This document shows, piece after piece, positions 55,126-64,000 of a stretch of DNA of 64,000 nucleotides. The position numbers and the translations under genes were made by a program. The notes under the pieces were generated by a model. It was not told where the DNA came from and searched no databases. It worked only from the letters and a program-made list of their open reading frames with translations. The first letter of the stretch is position 1. Every line of letters begins with the position of its first letter. This DNA is from an uncultured Gammaproteobacteria bacterium (GTDB lineage: Bacteria; Pseudomonadota; Gammaproteobacteria; UBA6429; Thiohalophilaceae), in NCBI GenBank assembly GCA_913064945.1, contig CAJYAN010000005.1:186001-250000 (forward strand). The letters are read 5' to 3'.

Positions 55126-55824
55126 CCTGTTGTCGAGCAACACCAGCAAAGCGCTATCCTATACGACCCGCTATGGTCAGGCAAAATTTCCGCCGACTGG
55201 TTTCAACCACAATACTGGCAGGCGAATGCTGTGGCCACTGTAGAGGGTCGTGGTAGTAGCTACTTTGTCACGCACGAAGGGCGTGAAGCGGTGCTGCGAC
55301 ATTATCGCCGCGGTGGACTGGCCGCCAGGCTGGTTAGTGACCAGTATCTATGGACTGGCCTCGAACAGACGCGGCCGTGGCGCGAATGGCGCTTGCTGGC
55401 GATAATGATTGCCAAGGGGTTACCGGTGCCAAGACCAATCGCGGCACACGTGCAACGACAGGGCATCTACTATCATGGTGACATCCTGGTAGAGCGCATC
55501 ATTGATACCATCCCCGTGTCACGGATTTTACAGGATCACGGTTTGACGACCGAGCAGTGGCAGGCCATAGGCCGCTGTATCAAGCGCTTTCACCAGCAGG
55601 GTATTTATCATGCCGACCTGAACGCACATAATATTTTATTGCGTGAGACGGAAGTCTTTTTGATTGACTTTGACAAGGGCGGGCAGCGTCCTGCAGGTCG
55701 TTGGCCTCAGGCCAACCTGAAACGCCTGCTGCGCTCGTTAACCAAGTTGGCTAATCAATATCCCTGCTTTGCCTTTAATGACGAAAACTGGCAGACGCTG
55801 GTCGATGCCTATGCTGATATTTAA
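55117..55824 (+). CDS. kdkA: 3-deoxy-D-manno-octulosonic acid kinase KdkA
   Basis: A 235-residue small kinase that phosphorylates Kdo in the LPS inner core. It has ILYDPLWSGKISADWFQPQY, EGRGSSYFVTHEGREAVLRH, GLPVPRPIAAHVQRQGIYYH, HQQGIYHADLNAHNILL with the catalytic HAD.N and VFLIDFDKGGQR with DFD. The only in-frame start is GTG 55117, because a stop lies at 55105. In Haemophilus, KdkA goes with a single-Kdo core made by a monofunctional WaaA; that may apply here too. Confidence 0.94.
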   Translation: MNHPVVEQHQQSAILYDPLWSGKISADWFQPQYWQANAVATVEGRGSSYFVTHEGREAVLRHYRRGGLAARLVSDQYLWTGLEQTRPWREWRLLAIMIAKGLPVPRPIAAHVQRQGIYYHGDILVERIIDTIPVSRILQDHGLTTEQWQAIGRCIKRFHQQGIYHADLNAHNILLRETEVFLIDFDKGGQRPAGRWPQANLKRLLRSLTKLANQYPCFAFNDENWQTLVDAYADI

Positions 55825-55830
55825 GCCAGG

Positions 55831-56680
55831 GTGAATGACGGAACCGATGTAGGAGCGCCGCCCCCGACGCGAAAGAATATCAATCAACATCTATCTCGCG
55901 CCGAGGGCGGCGCTCCTACAGCAAAGGTGGTCTCAGGCGATCGGGGTTTGCATCTGATACCTCGCGCCGAGGGCGGCGCTCCTACAGCAAAGGCGGTCTC
56001 AGGTGATCGGGGCTTGTATCTGATGCACGTTGCCCGGTGCCCTGTACTTTGCAGTGTTAAAGGGTGAGGTCGCGGCAAAGACGTCGGGGTGAGTGGCGAA
56101 ATCAATGTAGGAGCGCCGCCCCCGGCGCGAAAGAATATCAATCAACATCTAGCTCGCGCCGAGGGCGGCGCTCCTACAGCAAAGGTGGTCTCAGGTGATC
56201 GGGGCTTGCACCTGATGCACGTTGTCCGGTGTGCTGTACTTTGCAGTGTTAAGGGGTGAGGTCGTGGCAAAGACGTCGGGGTGAGTGGCGAAATCAATGT
56301 AGGAGCGCCGCCCCCGACGCGAAAGAATATCAATCAACATCTATCTCGCGCCGAGGGCGGCACTCCTACAGCAAAGGTGGTCTCAGGCGATCGGGGTTTG
56401 CATCTGATACCTCGCGCCGAGGGCGGCGCTCCTACAGCAAACGTGGTCTCAGGAGATCGGGGTTTGCATCTGATGCCTCGCGCCGAGGGCGGCGCTCCTA
56501 CAGCAAAGGTGGTCTCAGGCGATCGGGGTTTGCATCTGATGCCTCGCGCCGAGGGCGGCGCTCCTACAGCAAAGGCGGTCTCAGGTAATTGGGTTTGCAT
56601 CTGATACCTCGCGCCGAGGGCGGCGCTCCTACAGCAAACGTGGTCTCAGGAGATCTGGGTTTGCATCTGATGTACATTGT
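55831..56680. repeat. nested tandem repeat array (66-bp units in 190-260 bp blocks)
   Basis: A non-coding array between kdkA and the acyltransferase-WaaA gene. Three blocks start at 55831, 56091 and 56281. Each opens with a 71-bp palindrome from GTAGGAGCG to CGCTCCTAC (55849-55919, 56107-56177, 56299-56369; the last has one mismatch). Within and after it, a 66-bp unit beginning CTCGCGCCGAGGGCGGCGCT occurs eight times: at 55895 and 55961, at 56153, and at 56345, 56411, 56477, 56543 and 56608 (the last spacing is 65). Blocks 1 and 2 end in a tail matching the 3' end of the downstream gene (TTGTCCGGTGTGCTG, TACTTTGCAG, TTAAGGGGTGA). Open frames across it are repeat artefacts. Confidence 0.93.
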
Positions 56681-58886
56681 CCGGTGTGCTGGTACTTTGC
56701 AGCTTTAAGGGGTGAAGCTGCTGCAATAACGTCAGGTATTGTGCAATGACATCGGTTTTGGTTTTGATCGCCTGACGGGCATTGTCGGCCATCTGTTGCG
56801 CCTGCGTCGGATGGTCGAGCAATTGCTGCAGGTGGCTTGTCAGCTCATGACGATTCGCCACCTGCTGCAGGCCGTTGGCGGCTAACAGCCAGGCGGTTTC
56901 TTCGCGAAAGTTATCCATATAGGGGCCAACAATAATCGCCTTGCCCAGGCGGGCTGCCTCCAGAATATTATGTCCGCCTTTTGGTACCAGTGAACCACCC
57001 ATGAAGATTAACTGTGCCCCGGCCATCAGGGCAGGCAATTCACCAAAGGTATCGGCCAGGTAGATATCGGTGGTTGGCGTGATCGATTCGTGGCGGCTGC
57101 GGACGGCAATGTTTACGTTATACGGCGCGATGTCCTGGCGTATCGCTGTCAAACGCTTCGGGTGTCGTGGTGCGATCACCAGTAGCGGTCGCGGCTCGGC
57201 GAGTTGTTGCCAGGCCTGGATGACTTCACGCTCCTCTTGTTCGCGTGTCGAAGCGGCGAGGAGATAAGGTCGGCTTAAATCGACAGGCTCAATGTTACGG
57301 TCGTCGCTGGGCGTGGCGAATTTGAGATTATCGATCTGGAACAGGCGTTCCTCCTTGACCCCCAGCGAGGCGAAGTGCTGGCGATCTTCAGGGCTACGCG
57401 CCACGATGGCCACACAGTGCTGCACTATGCGGCAGTAAAGAAAGCGTAACCACGGCGGGACCTGCAGGCTCTTGGCCGTCAAGCGGCCATTAATCATAAT
57501 CATCGGTAGACCCTGGTTATAAGCCGCCTCGTGTAGGTTGGGCCAGAATTCGGTCTCCATGATCAGGCCGAGCAGGGGGCGGCTATGATTTAAAAAACGC
57601 TGCACCGCCCAGTTCCAGTCAAGTGGTAAATAATACAGCCGCACCCCGTCCGGTAGTTTGGCACGAGCCACTTGTCCGCCGGTGGGTGTGGTCGTGGTCA
57701 GACACATCGGCAGGTGGCGATAGCGTTCACGTAAGGCCTTGACTAACGGCATCACCGCATTGACCTCACCGACCGAGGCCGTGTGGATCCAGATGCCACC
57801 GCGCTCAATATCGCGGCTCTGACCAAAGTAACCCAGGCGCTCATAAAGATAGTGTTTATCTCTGTATTTAAAGGCCTGATAGAGTGTGTAGCCGAGTAGC
57901 GGCAAGCCCAGCAGGCCAAGTAATAGACGATACAGTTTAAGCCTGGAGGGTGGCTTGAGTGGGTAAAACGGTGCTTCACCCTCGGGGCGGGTTTTGAAAC
58001 GGCGGTGGATCCACAAATATTGGCTGGGCGTGAGTTTGACCTGTTGCTCGATGGCGTGATTGATAGTGGTCGCATCACGCACATCATTACCGGTGGGAAA
58101 ATTTTCCAGGATCTGCCCAAGCCGGATACGATAACCCTGATGATTTGGCAGGCGCTCCGAATACAGCGGTACGACCGCCGCGCCGGAGACTCTGGCGAGG
58201 CGCGCGGTCATGGTCAGGGTGGCGGTCTGCACACCCATAAACGGCGCAAACACCGACCGTTCACTACCAAAGTCCTGATCGGGGGCATACCACAGCAATT
58301 GCCGGTCTTTGAGTAATCTTAAAATGCCACGCATATCACTACTGGCGACGATCCCCTTATTCATGCGTGCGCGGTTGCGTGTCATCAGGGCTTCGAACAG
58401 GTCATTATGCGCCGGCTTGTAGGTGGTGTAGATGTTGTCCGCATGATAGGCCAGTAGGCGACCTAGAATTTCTATCGTCGTCCAGTGCCCACCGAGCAGG
58501 ATTACCCCTTTGCCCTTTTTCTCGGCGGCTCGCAGATGTTCCAGTCCTTCGACGCGATAGAGGGGTTTGAGTCGGCGGTCGCTGGCCCACCAGGCCAGGG
58601 CAGCTTCAAACAATGCAATACTGGCGGAATAGAAACAGCGTTTGACTAGGCGACGGACTTCGTCCTCATCGATGTCCGGGTAGACTTTGCGAATATTGGT
58701 GCGGGTAATACGCCGCCGCCGCGGTGTCAGATAATAGGCCAGCCAACCCAGTGCCGTACCCAGCTGTAAAATGACAACGTAGGGCAGCTTGGTGGACAGA
58801 TACAGCAGGCCAATGCCCAGCCAGGTCGGCCAGTGCTTTGGTGCCAGATAATCCGTTGGCATGAATGTCTCGCGGTTATCTGACAT
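56646..58886 (-). CDS. waaA: fusion: LpxL-type lipid A acyltransferase + Kdo transferase WaaA
   Basis: A 746-residue two-enzyme polypeptide. Residues about 15-305 are an LpxL/HtrB acyltransferase: WLGIGLLYLSTKLPY helix, the catalytic HX4E in LLGGHWTTIEILGRLL, PDQDFGSERSVFAPFMG and the usual end YLWIHRRFKTRPEGEAPFY. Residues about 315-746 are a complete Kdo transferase: YERLGYFGQ, GGIWIHTASVGEVNAVMPLV, LGLIMETEFWPNL, APRHPKRL and MGGSLVPKGGHNILEAARLG. Standalone WaaA is about 425 residues and LpxL about 306, so both are full length. Kdo transfer precedes Kdo-dependent acylation in lipid A assembly, so the fusion joins consecutive steps. The last 20 or so codons overlap the repeat array. Confidence 0.93.
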   Translation of the reverse strand: MSDNRETFMPTDYLAPKHWPTWLGIGLLYLSTKLPYVVILQLGTALGWLAYYLTPRRRRITRTNIRKVYPDIDEDEVRRLVKRCFYSASIALFEAALAWWASDRRLKPLYRVEGLEHLRAAEKKGKGVILLGGHWTTIEILGRLLAYHADNIYTTYKPAHNDLFEALMTRNRARMNKGIVASSDMRGILRLLKDRQLLWYAPDQDFGSERSVFAPFMGVQTATLTMTARLARVSGAAVVPLYSERLPNHQGYRIRLGQILENFPTGNDVRDATTINHAIEQQVKLTPSQYLWIHRRFKTRPEGEAPFYPLKPPSRLKLYRLLLGLLGLPLLGYTLYQAFKYRDKHYLYERLGYFGQSRDIERGGIWIHTASVGEVNAVMPLVKALRERYRHLPMCLTTTTPTGGQVARAKLPDGVRLYYLPLDWNWAVQRFLNHSRPLLGLIMETEFWPNLHEAAYNQGLPMIMINGRLTAKSLQVPPWLRFLYCRIVQHCVAIVARSPEDRQHFASLGVKEERLFQIDNLKFATPSDDRNIEPVDLSRPYLLAASTREQEEREVIQAWQQLAEPRPLLVIAPRHPKRLTAIRQDIAPYNVNIAVRSRHESITPTTDIYLADTFGELPALMAGAQLIFMGGSLVPKGGHNILEAARLGKAIIVGPYMDNFREETAWLLAANGLQQVANRHELTSHLQQLLDHPTQAQQMADNARQAIKTKTDVIAQYLTLLQQLHPLKLQSTSTPDNVHQMQTQIS

Positions 58887-58991
58887 GAAAGAATCGTGTA
58901 TTAGGCATCAGGTATCCGATTGAAAGTATCCGGGCATCATAGCGGAATGCCGTGGCCAGGTTAATGCGAGATGGGTAATTCATCAGCAACA

Positions 58992-59052
58992 TCGCCCTCG
59001 ACGCGATTTTATTTATTTAAAAACATTTCGCGCCGAGGGCGGCGCGCCTACA
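58992..59052. repeat. degenerate REP-like palindrome
   Basis: ATCGCCCTCGACGCGA at the left and TTTCGCGCCGAGGGCGGCGC at the right, ending GCCTAC, with an A/T-rich loop. It is the same family as the units in the 55.8-56.7 kb array and at 19649, but lacks the left GTAGGAGC. It lies between the acyltransferase-WaaA gene and the isochorismatase-like gene. Confidence 0.7.
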
Positions 59053-59599
59053 CAATTAATTTTGACAGTTCCTTAAATGCCGGATGTCTGGCATCGCGCA
59101 GCCACTCGAATAGTACGGACTCGGTGTTGCTGATCACCACGCCGGCATGACTCAGACGTTGCAGGGCATTTTTGTGATGCTGCTTCTGACGCGAACAACA
59201 GGCATCACTGACGACAAATACCTGTTGCCCGGCCGCCTGTAATTGCAGTGCGGTCTGCAACACACAGACGTGGGTCTCGACGCCTGCCAGTACCCACTGC
59301 GGCTGGACCTGTTGATGGGAGATTTCGGCGACCTCGGCCACCCCACCACAGGAAAACACGGTCTTTTCAATCTTGAGGCTATCGGCCGGTAATAGTGCCT
59401 CGATAGCTTGATCGGTATTGCCGAGACCGCGGGGGTATTGTTCTGAACGGACCACTGGTACCGCCAGGGTCTGGGCGGCCTGTAACAGAATGGCCGAGTT
59501 TTTCAGTAGCTGGGTACGGGGCTTCTCCGGCATGGCCGCCAGCAGACGCGCCTGCTCATCGATGATCAGCAGGCGGCTTTGCTGTACCTCGCTGAGCAT
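59048..59599 (-). CDS. isochorismatase-family hydrolase
   Basis: A 183-residue cysteine hydrolase of the isochorismatase superfamily. It begins MLSEVQQSRLLIIDEQARLL with the Asp of the catalytic triad. The Lys is in LKIEKTVFSCGG, and the Cys in WVLAGVETHVCVLQTALQLQ. The usual DxQ motif reads DEQ here. The substrate is unknown; such YcaC-like proteins are often unassigned. Its start immediately precedes the tolC stop codon on the same strand, so it is cotranscribed with tolC. Confidence 0.88.
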   Translation of the reverse strand: MLSEVQQSRLLIIDEQARLLAAMPEKPRTQLLKNSAILLQAAQTLAVPVVRSEQYPRGLGNTDQAIEALLPADSLKIEKTVFSCGGVAEVAEISHQQVQPQWVLAGVETHVCVLQTALQLQAAGQQVFVVSDACCSRQKQHHKNALQRLSHAGVVISNTESVLFEWLRDARHPAFKELSKLIV

Positions 59600-60931
59600 T
59601 TAGTTAGTCAGCCAGCGGTTAACCTGTTTTAAGTCTGCCTGTTGCAGGGTACCGGCCGCCTCTTTCAGGCGCAGGTTCTGTAAAAAGTAGTCGTAACGGG
59701 CGCGGGCCAGGTTACTGCGGGCGCGATAGACTTCCTGTTGTGAATTCAGGACTTCGACCGCTGTACGAGTACCCACTTCAAAACCGGCGCGGGTCGCTTC
59801 TAGCGCGGTTTCGCTTGAGGCCAGTGCCTGTTTGTAGGCCTTGACCTGACTGATATTGGCCATCAGGGTCAGAAAGGCACTGCGTGTCTGGCGCTCGGTG
59901 CTACGACGCTGTTGTTCATATTGCTCCTTCACCTGCAGGCTGGTGTACCTGGCCTGGCGGGTGCGCGAAGACGTCAGGCCACCGGAGAACAGCGGCACAT
60001 TTAATTGCAGGATCAGGCTGGTCTCTTCACTGTTATAACGAGTGGTGCTGAAGGTGCCGTCCTTGAGCTTGGTTTTGCTGGCGATCAGATCCAGTGTCGG
60101 GTAGTGACCGGCGCGCTGGCGATTGACCTCTTCGCTGGCAATGTTCATGCTTTTTTCCGCCGCAATCAGGTTCAGGTTCTGTTGCAGCGCGGTCTTGACC
60201 CAGGCATCGATATTGTCCGGCTCTGGTGGTACCAGTGGACTTTGCGTCATCAGACCACTGAGCTGAGTCTGCATTTTGCCGGTCAGTTCGCGCAACGCCT
60301 CATAGCTGATGGCCTGGGCATTCTGTGCACTGATCTCCTGCGCCACCGTCTGGTCATAACGGGCCTGGGCCTCATGGACATCGGTAATCGCGGTCAGGCC
60401 GACATGAAAACGCTGCTTGGTCTGATGGAGCTGCTCGCCAACGGCCTTTTTCTCCGCCTCGGCAAAGCTCAGCGCATCGCGGGCCGCCAGCACATTAAAA
60501 TAGGCCTCGGCCGAGCGCAGCATCAGAGACTGTTGTGCGCTATTAAATGTGGCCACGGCGCGGGCAATACTGTCATCCGCCTGGCGCAGGGCGATAACAA
60601 AGTCATGGTGGTAAATGGCCTGGTTCAAGCTCAGGATGTAGCGGTCACTGTTGTTGGTTCGGCTACCCAGTGGTAGTAATGCGGTATTGCTGGAAGAGGT
60701 GGTATCGGTTTCATTGCGTACACGCTGCGCCGTGAAATTGAGCTGTGGCAACCAGGCCGCCCAGGCCTGGGGTTTGGCCTCGCGCGCCGCGTCCAGGGCA
60801 TCTTTTGCCGCGCGGTACTGTGGGTCGTTCTGTAAGGCCTCCTGGTAAATCGTATCTAAATCCGCGGCGGCGGCGAAAAGGGGTAAACCTGCGAGCAACA
60901 GGATGAGCGCGCGTTGCTTGAAATGTTTCAC
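59600..60931 (-). CDS. tolC: TolC-family outer membrane channel
   Basis: A 443-residue TolC-type efflux/secretion channel. The product has two repeat halves of the OEP family: DLDTIYQEALQNDPQYRAAK, RYILSLNQAIYHHDFVIALR and, in the second half, YPTLDLIASKTKLKDGTFST with the LQLNVPLFSGGL barrel motif. The end FLQNLRLKEAAGTLQQADL is typical. The start is GTG 60929-60931, giving the signal peptide VKHFKQRALILLLAGLPLFA. An upstream in-frame ATG at 61072 adds an unlikely 47 residues. No inner-membrane or fusion partner lies nearby. The gene sits in the common rhodanese-tolC-waaA order. Confidence 0.93.
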   Translation of the reverse strand: MKHFKQRALILLLAGLPLFAAAADLDTIYQEALQNDPQYRAAKDALDAAREAKPQAWAAWLPQLNFTAQRVRNETDTTSSSNTALLPLGSRTNNSDRYILSLNQAIYHHDFVIALRQADDSIARAVATFNSAQQSLMLRSAEAYFNVLAARDALSFAEAEKKAVGEQLHQTKQRFHVGLTAITDVHEAQARYDQTVAQEISAQNAQAISYEALRELTGKMQTQLSGLMTQSPLVPPEPDNIDAWVKTALQQNLNLIAAEKSMNIASEEVNRQRAGHYPTLDLIASKTKLKDGTFSTTRYNSEETSLILQLNVPLFSGGLTSSRTRQARYTSLQVKEQYEQQRRSTERQTRSAFLTLMANISQVKAYKQALASSETALEATRAGFEVGTRTAVEVLNSQQEVYRARSNLARARYDYFLQNLRLKEAAGTLQQADLKQVNRWLTN

Positions 60932-61149
60932 GAGTTCAATTCTCCAATGTGAAATGAGTAAGTGCTTTACGCTTTCGTTAGCGCGATGATAGCAAGGCGT
61001 TGACGGGCGAAAAAGCGGAGTTTTATACCTGGAGGACATTTTGTCGTGAAGTCTTTGGCCCTGGGGTTGCATGGCGAGGCAAGAGCGACTATCGACATAA
61101 AAATTCCTTTTTCCTGTTACGCAATACCGCGAATACGCGTTAATGCAGG

Positions 61150-61467
61150 CTAATAGCGGCGCATCGTGGGCTCAACTTCCTGTGCCCAGCGTTCAACCCC
61201 GCCTTCGAGGTTGATGACGTCATCATACCCCTGAGTCTCCAGATAATATGCCACTTGTCGGCTGCGGATACCATGGTGACAGATCACGACGACCTCCGCG
61301 CTGGGATCGATTTCATCGAGTTGTCGATGGATCTGGCCCATAGGGATCAAGGCCGAACCCTCGATACGACAATAGTCATACTCCCAGGGTTCCCGCACAT
61401 CCAGCAGAACGGGTTTCGCCCCCTGTTCGAGGTGGACTTTGAGTTCTTTGGGGGAAAAATGCCGCAT
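61150..61467 (-). CDS. single-domain rhodanese
   Basis: A 105-residue rhodanese-like protein. It has PVLLDVREPWEYDYCRIEGS, the active-site loop CHHGIRSRQ with the catalytic Cys, and ends in VINLEGGVERWAQEVEP. The active loop CHHGIR is a typical small sulfurtransferase. It follows the Pcm-like gene by 93 bases and precedes tolC by 218 bases. The pair Pcm-like and rhodanese is common before tolC in gammaproteobacteria. Confidence 0.93.
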   Translation of the reverse strand: MRHFSPKELKVHLEQGAKPVLLDVREPWEYDYCRIEGSALIPMGQIHRQLDEIDPSAEVVVICHHGIRSRQVAYYLETQGYDDVINLEGGVERWAQEVEPTMRRY

Positions 61468-61518
61468 GCGGGGGGATATAGTGGCGTCGAGGCCAGGTTA
61501 CAAGTGGGGCTGAACGAC

Positions 61519-61538
61519 GGGTCTCGAAATCGAGACCC
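61519..61538. other. short perfect inverted repeat
   Basis: GGGTCTCG (61519-61526) and CGAGACCC (61531-61538) around AAAT. It lies in the 93-base gap between the Pcm-like and rhodanese genes. There is no T tract, so I do not call it a terminator. Confidence 0.4.
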
Positions 61539-61560
61539 GAGGCGTCAGGCAGGGCGCTGA

Positions 61561-62223
61561 CTACAACACAAAGCGTTCCGGCTGGCGGGCGTTGACCAGA
61601 CAGGGCATGTCGGTTTCGAACAGGTTTTCGGTAGTCCAGTCGCGCTCACCGGTGCGATGTATGAGCTGCACCTCCATGCTGGGGCTGTCGCCAATAATGG
61701 CAATCATGCGGCCACCGACCTTAAGGTCCTGACGAAACTGGTCTGGTAGCACGGGCAGGGCCGCGGTAATGACAATGGCATCGACGCGGTCGTGCTGGCT
61801 CCAGCCCTGAGCGGCGTCGCCAACTTCGAGGCTGACGTTGTGAATGTGATGCTCTTCAAGATTCTGCTGCGCCTGTTCACTCAGGTCGGCATACAACTCG
61901 ACGCTGTAGACATGGGCGCAGGAGCGGGCCAGCAGGGCAGTGAAGTATCCGCTACCAGTGCCGATCTCTAAAATGGTTTCATGTGGCTGCAGCGCCAGGG
62001 CTTGCAGAATACGGGCCTCCAGCTTGGGCGGCATCATGCATTGGTCATGGCCCAGTGGCAGGGGCATGTCCATAAAGGCCATGGCCTTATAGGCCTCGGG
62101 CACAAAGTCTTCACGTGGAAGCTGCACCAGCAGGTCCAGTACCTGATCGTCCATCACGTCCCAGGGACGGATCTGTTGTTCGATCATGTTGTAGCGGGCA
62201 ATCTCGTTATTCACCATTGTCAT
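61561..62223 (-). CDS. protein-L-isoaspartate O-methyltransferase-like protein
   Basis: A 220-residue methyltransferase of the PCMT family. The N-terminus ARYNMIEQQIRPWDVMDDQV is the version found in the Pcm-like proteins beside tolC. Landmarks: MMPPKLEARILQALALQPHE, ETILEIGTGSGYFTALLARS (motif I), VYSVELYADLSEQAQQNL, and VDAIVITAALPVLPDQ. A protein repair function is known for true Pcm; whether this subgroup does the same is not established. It diverges from thiC across a region with a repeat and the riboswitch. Confidence 0.9.
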   Translation of the reverse strand: MTMVNNEIARYNMIEQQIRPWDVMDDQVLDLLVQLPREDFVPEAYKAMAFMDMPLPLGHDQCMMPPKLEARILQALALQPHETILEIGTGSGYFTALLARSCAHVYSVELYADLSEQAQQNLEEHHIHNVSLEVGDAAQGWSQHDRVDAIVITAALPVLPDQFRQDLKVGGRMIAIIGDSPSMEVQLIHRTGERDWTTENLFETDMPCLVNARQPERFVL

Positions 62224-62441
62224 GAATCGTTCTCCTGCCTAGTAATAGCCCTAGAGTATGCAACTCGACCGACGGAGACAAGCAAACTCCTTTTTGCCCT
62301 CCCAAAGGTCGTTTAATGAAGATGATTTCCCTGTAAATTCAAAGGGATAATGTCGACAGCTTGCAAAGCAACAGGCATTGGATTACCTTGACGATTCGAC
62401 TGCCGGGGGTGCCCAGATATATTCAGGTTGTGACCGACACC

Positions 62442-62462
62442 CCTTCTCTCTCAGGGAGAAGG
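62442..62462. repeat. palindrome CCTTCTCTC...GGGAGAAGG before the TPP riboswitch
   Basis: Arms CCTTCTCTC (62442-62450) and GGGAGAAGG (62454-62462), a 9-bp stem with one wobble and a 3-base loop. It is followed by ATGGGATGAGGGG, which runs directly into the riboswitch. It is similar to the palindrome at 17932-17954. Confidence 0.6.

Positions 62463-64000
<1,538 letters not shown>

Noticed and set aside
55831-56604. Open reading frames across the repeat array (on both strands) with repeating Gly/Arg/Ala-rich peptides
   Set aside because: The peptides simply reflect the 66-bp DNA repeat, whose length is divisible by three. No start signal and no non-repeat sequence.
55831-56680. CRISPR array
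   Set aside because: The repeats are contiguous with no unique spacers, the units are palindromic REP-like DNA, and there are no cas genes.
59600-61072. tolC starting at the upstream ATG (61072)
   Set aside because: A 47-residue extension without a signal peptide at its start; GTG 60931 gives a proper signal peptide.
61519-61538. Terminator between the Pcm-like and rhodanese genes
   Set aside because: The stem is perfect but lacks any T tract on either strand.

Overview
The window looks like a chromosomal segment of a free-living gammaproteobacterium with roughly 50% GC. The evidence is conserved gene order: cutA-dsbD-(tlpA)-aroQ-accB-accC-prmA-DUF3426-dusB-fis-purH next to fxsA-groES-groEL, and thiC-pcm-like-rhodanese-tolC next to a Kdo transferase gene. 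A Chromatiales/Ectothiorhodospiraceae-type autotroph or a relative is my best guess from gene order and from the CIRCE-controlled groESL. That is inference; no 16S gene or phylogeny is available here. I see no tRNA, rRNA, CRISPR array, transposase or phage gene.

Layout. At 1-2.5 kb there is a cold-shock protein gene running off the left edge, the DEAD-box helicase dbpA and a small lipoprotein. At 2.7-10.1 kb a five-gene minus-strand operon encodes a phosphoketolase-family ThDP enzyme, a four-carbon acid sugar kinase (DUF1537) and the glycolate oxidase subunits GlcD, GlcE and GlcF. It diverges from an iclR-type regulator, and the shared intergenic region carries matching 15-bp palindromes. At 11.1-15.3 kb there is an ECF sigma factor of the kinase-linked type, a membrane sensor with a c-type haem motif and a HAMP domain, a cytoplasmic Ser/Thr kinase and a secreted protein of unknown function. 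This is the best candidate for a poorly described signalling system in the window. At 15.4-17.6 kb are small accessory genes, one clearly AT-rich. At 18-29.4 kb is the purH to cutA housekeeping block. At 29.5-32.2 kb are fxsA and groESL, with a CIRCE operator overlapping the promoter.

At 32.3-37.5 kb there are a methyltransferase, glnE, ilvE and a CHCC zinc-finger protein. From 37.5 to 58.9 kb the window is a lipopolysaccharide core and O-antigen locus: hldE, hldD, waaF, an O-antigen ligase, five GT9 heptosyltransferase-family genes in alternating orientation, GT2, GT4 and GT39 transferases, a GtrB/GtrA pair, several methyltransferases, the Kdo kinase kdkA, and a single polypeptide joining an LpxL-type lipid A acyltransferase to the Kdo transferase WaaA. 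Between kdkA and the fusion gene lies an 0.8-kb nested repeat array. It combines a REP-like palindrome with decayed copies of the 3' end of the fusion gene.

At 59-64 kb are an isochorismatase-like hydrolase, tolC, a rhodanese, a Pcm-like methyltransferase, a TPP riboswitch and the first 467 codons of thiC, which runs off the right edge.
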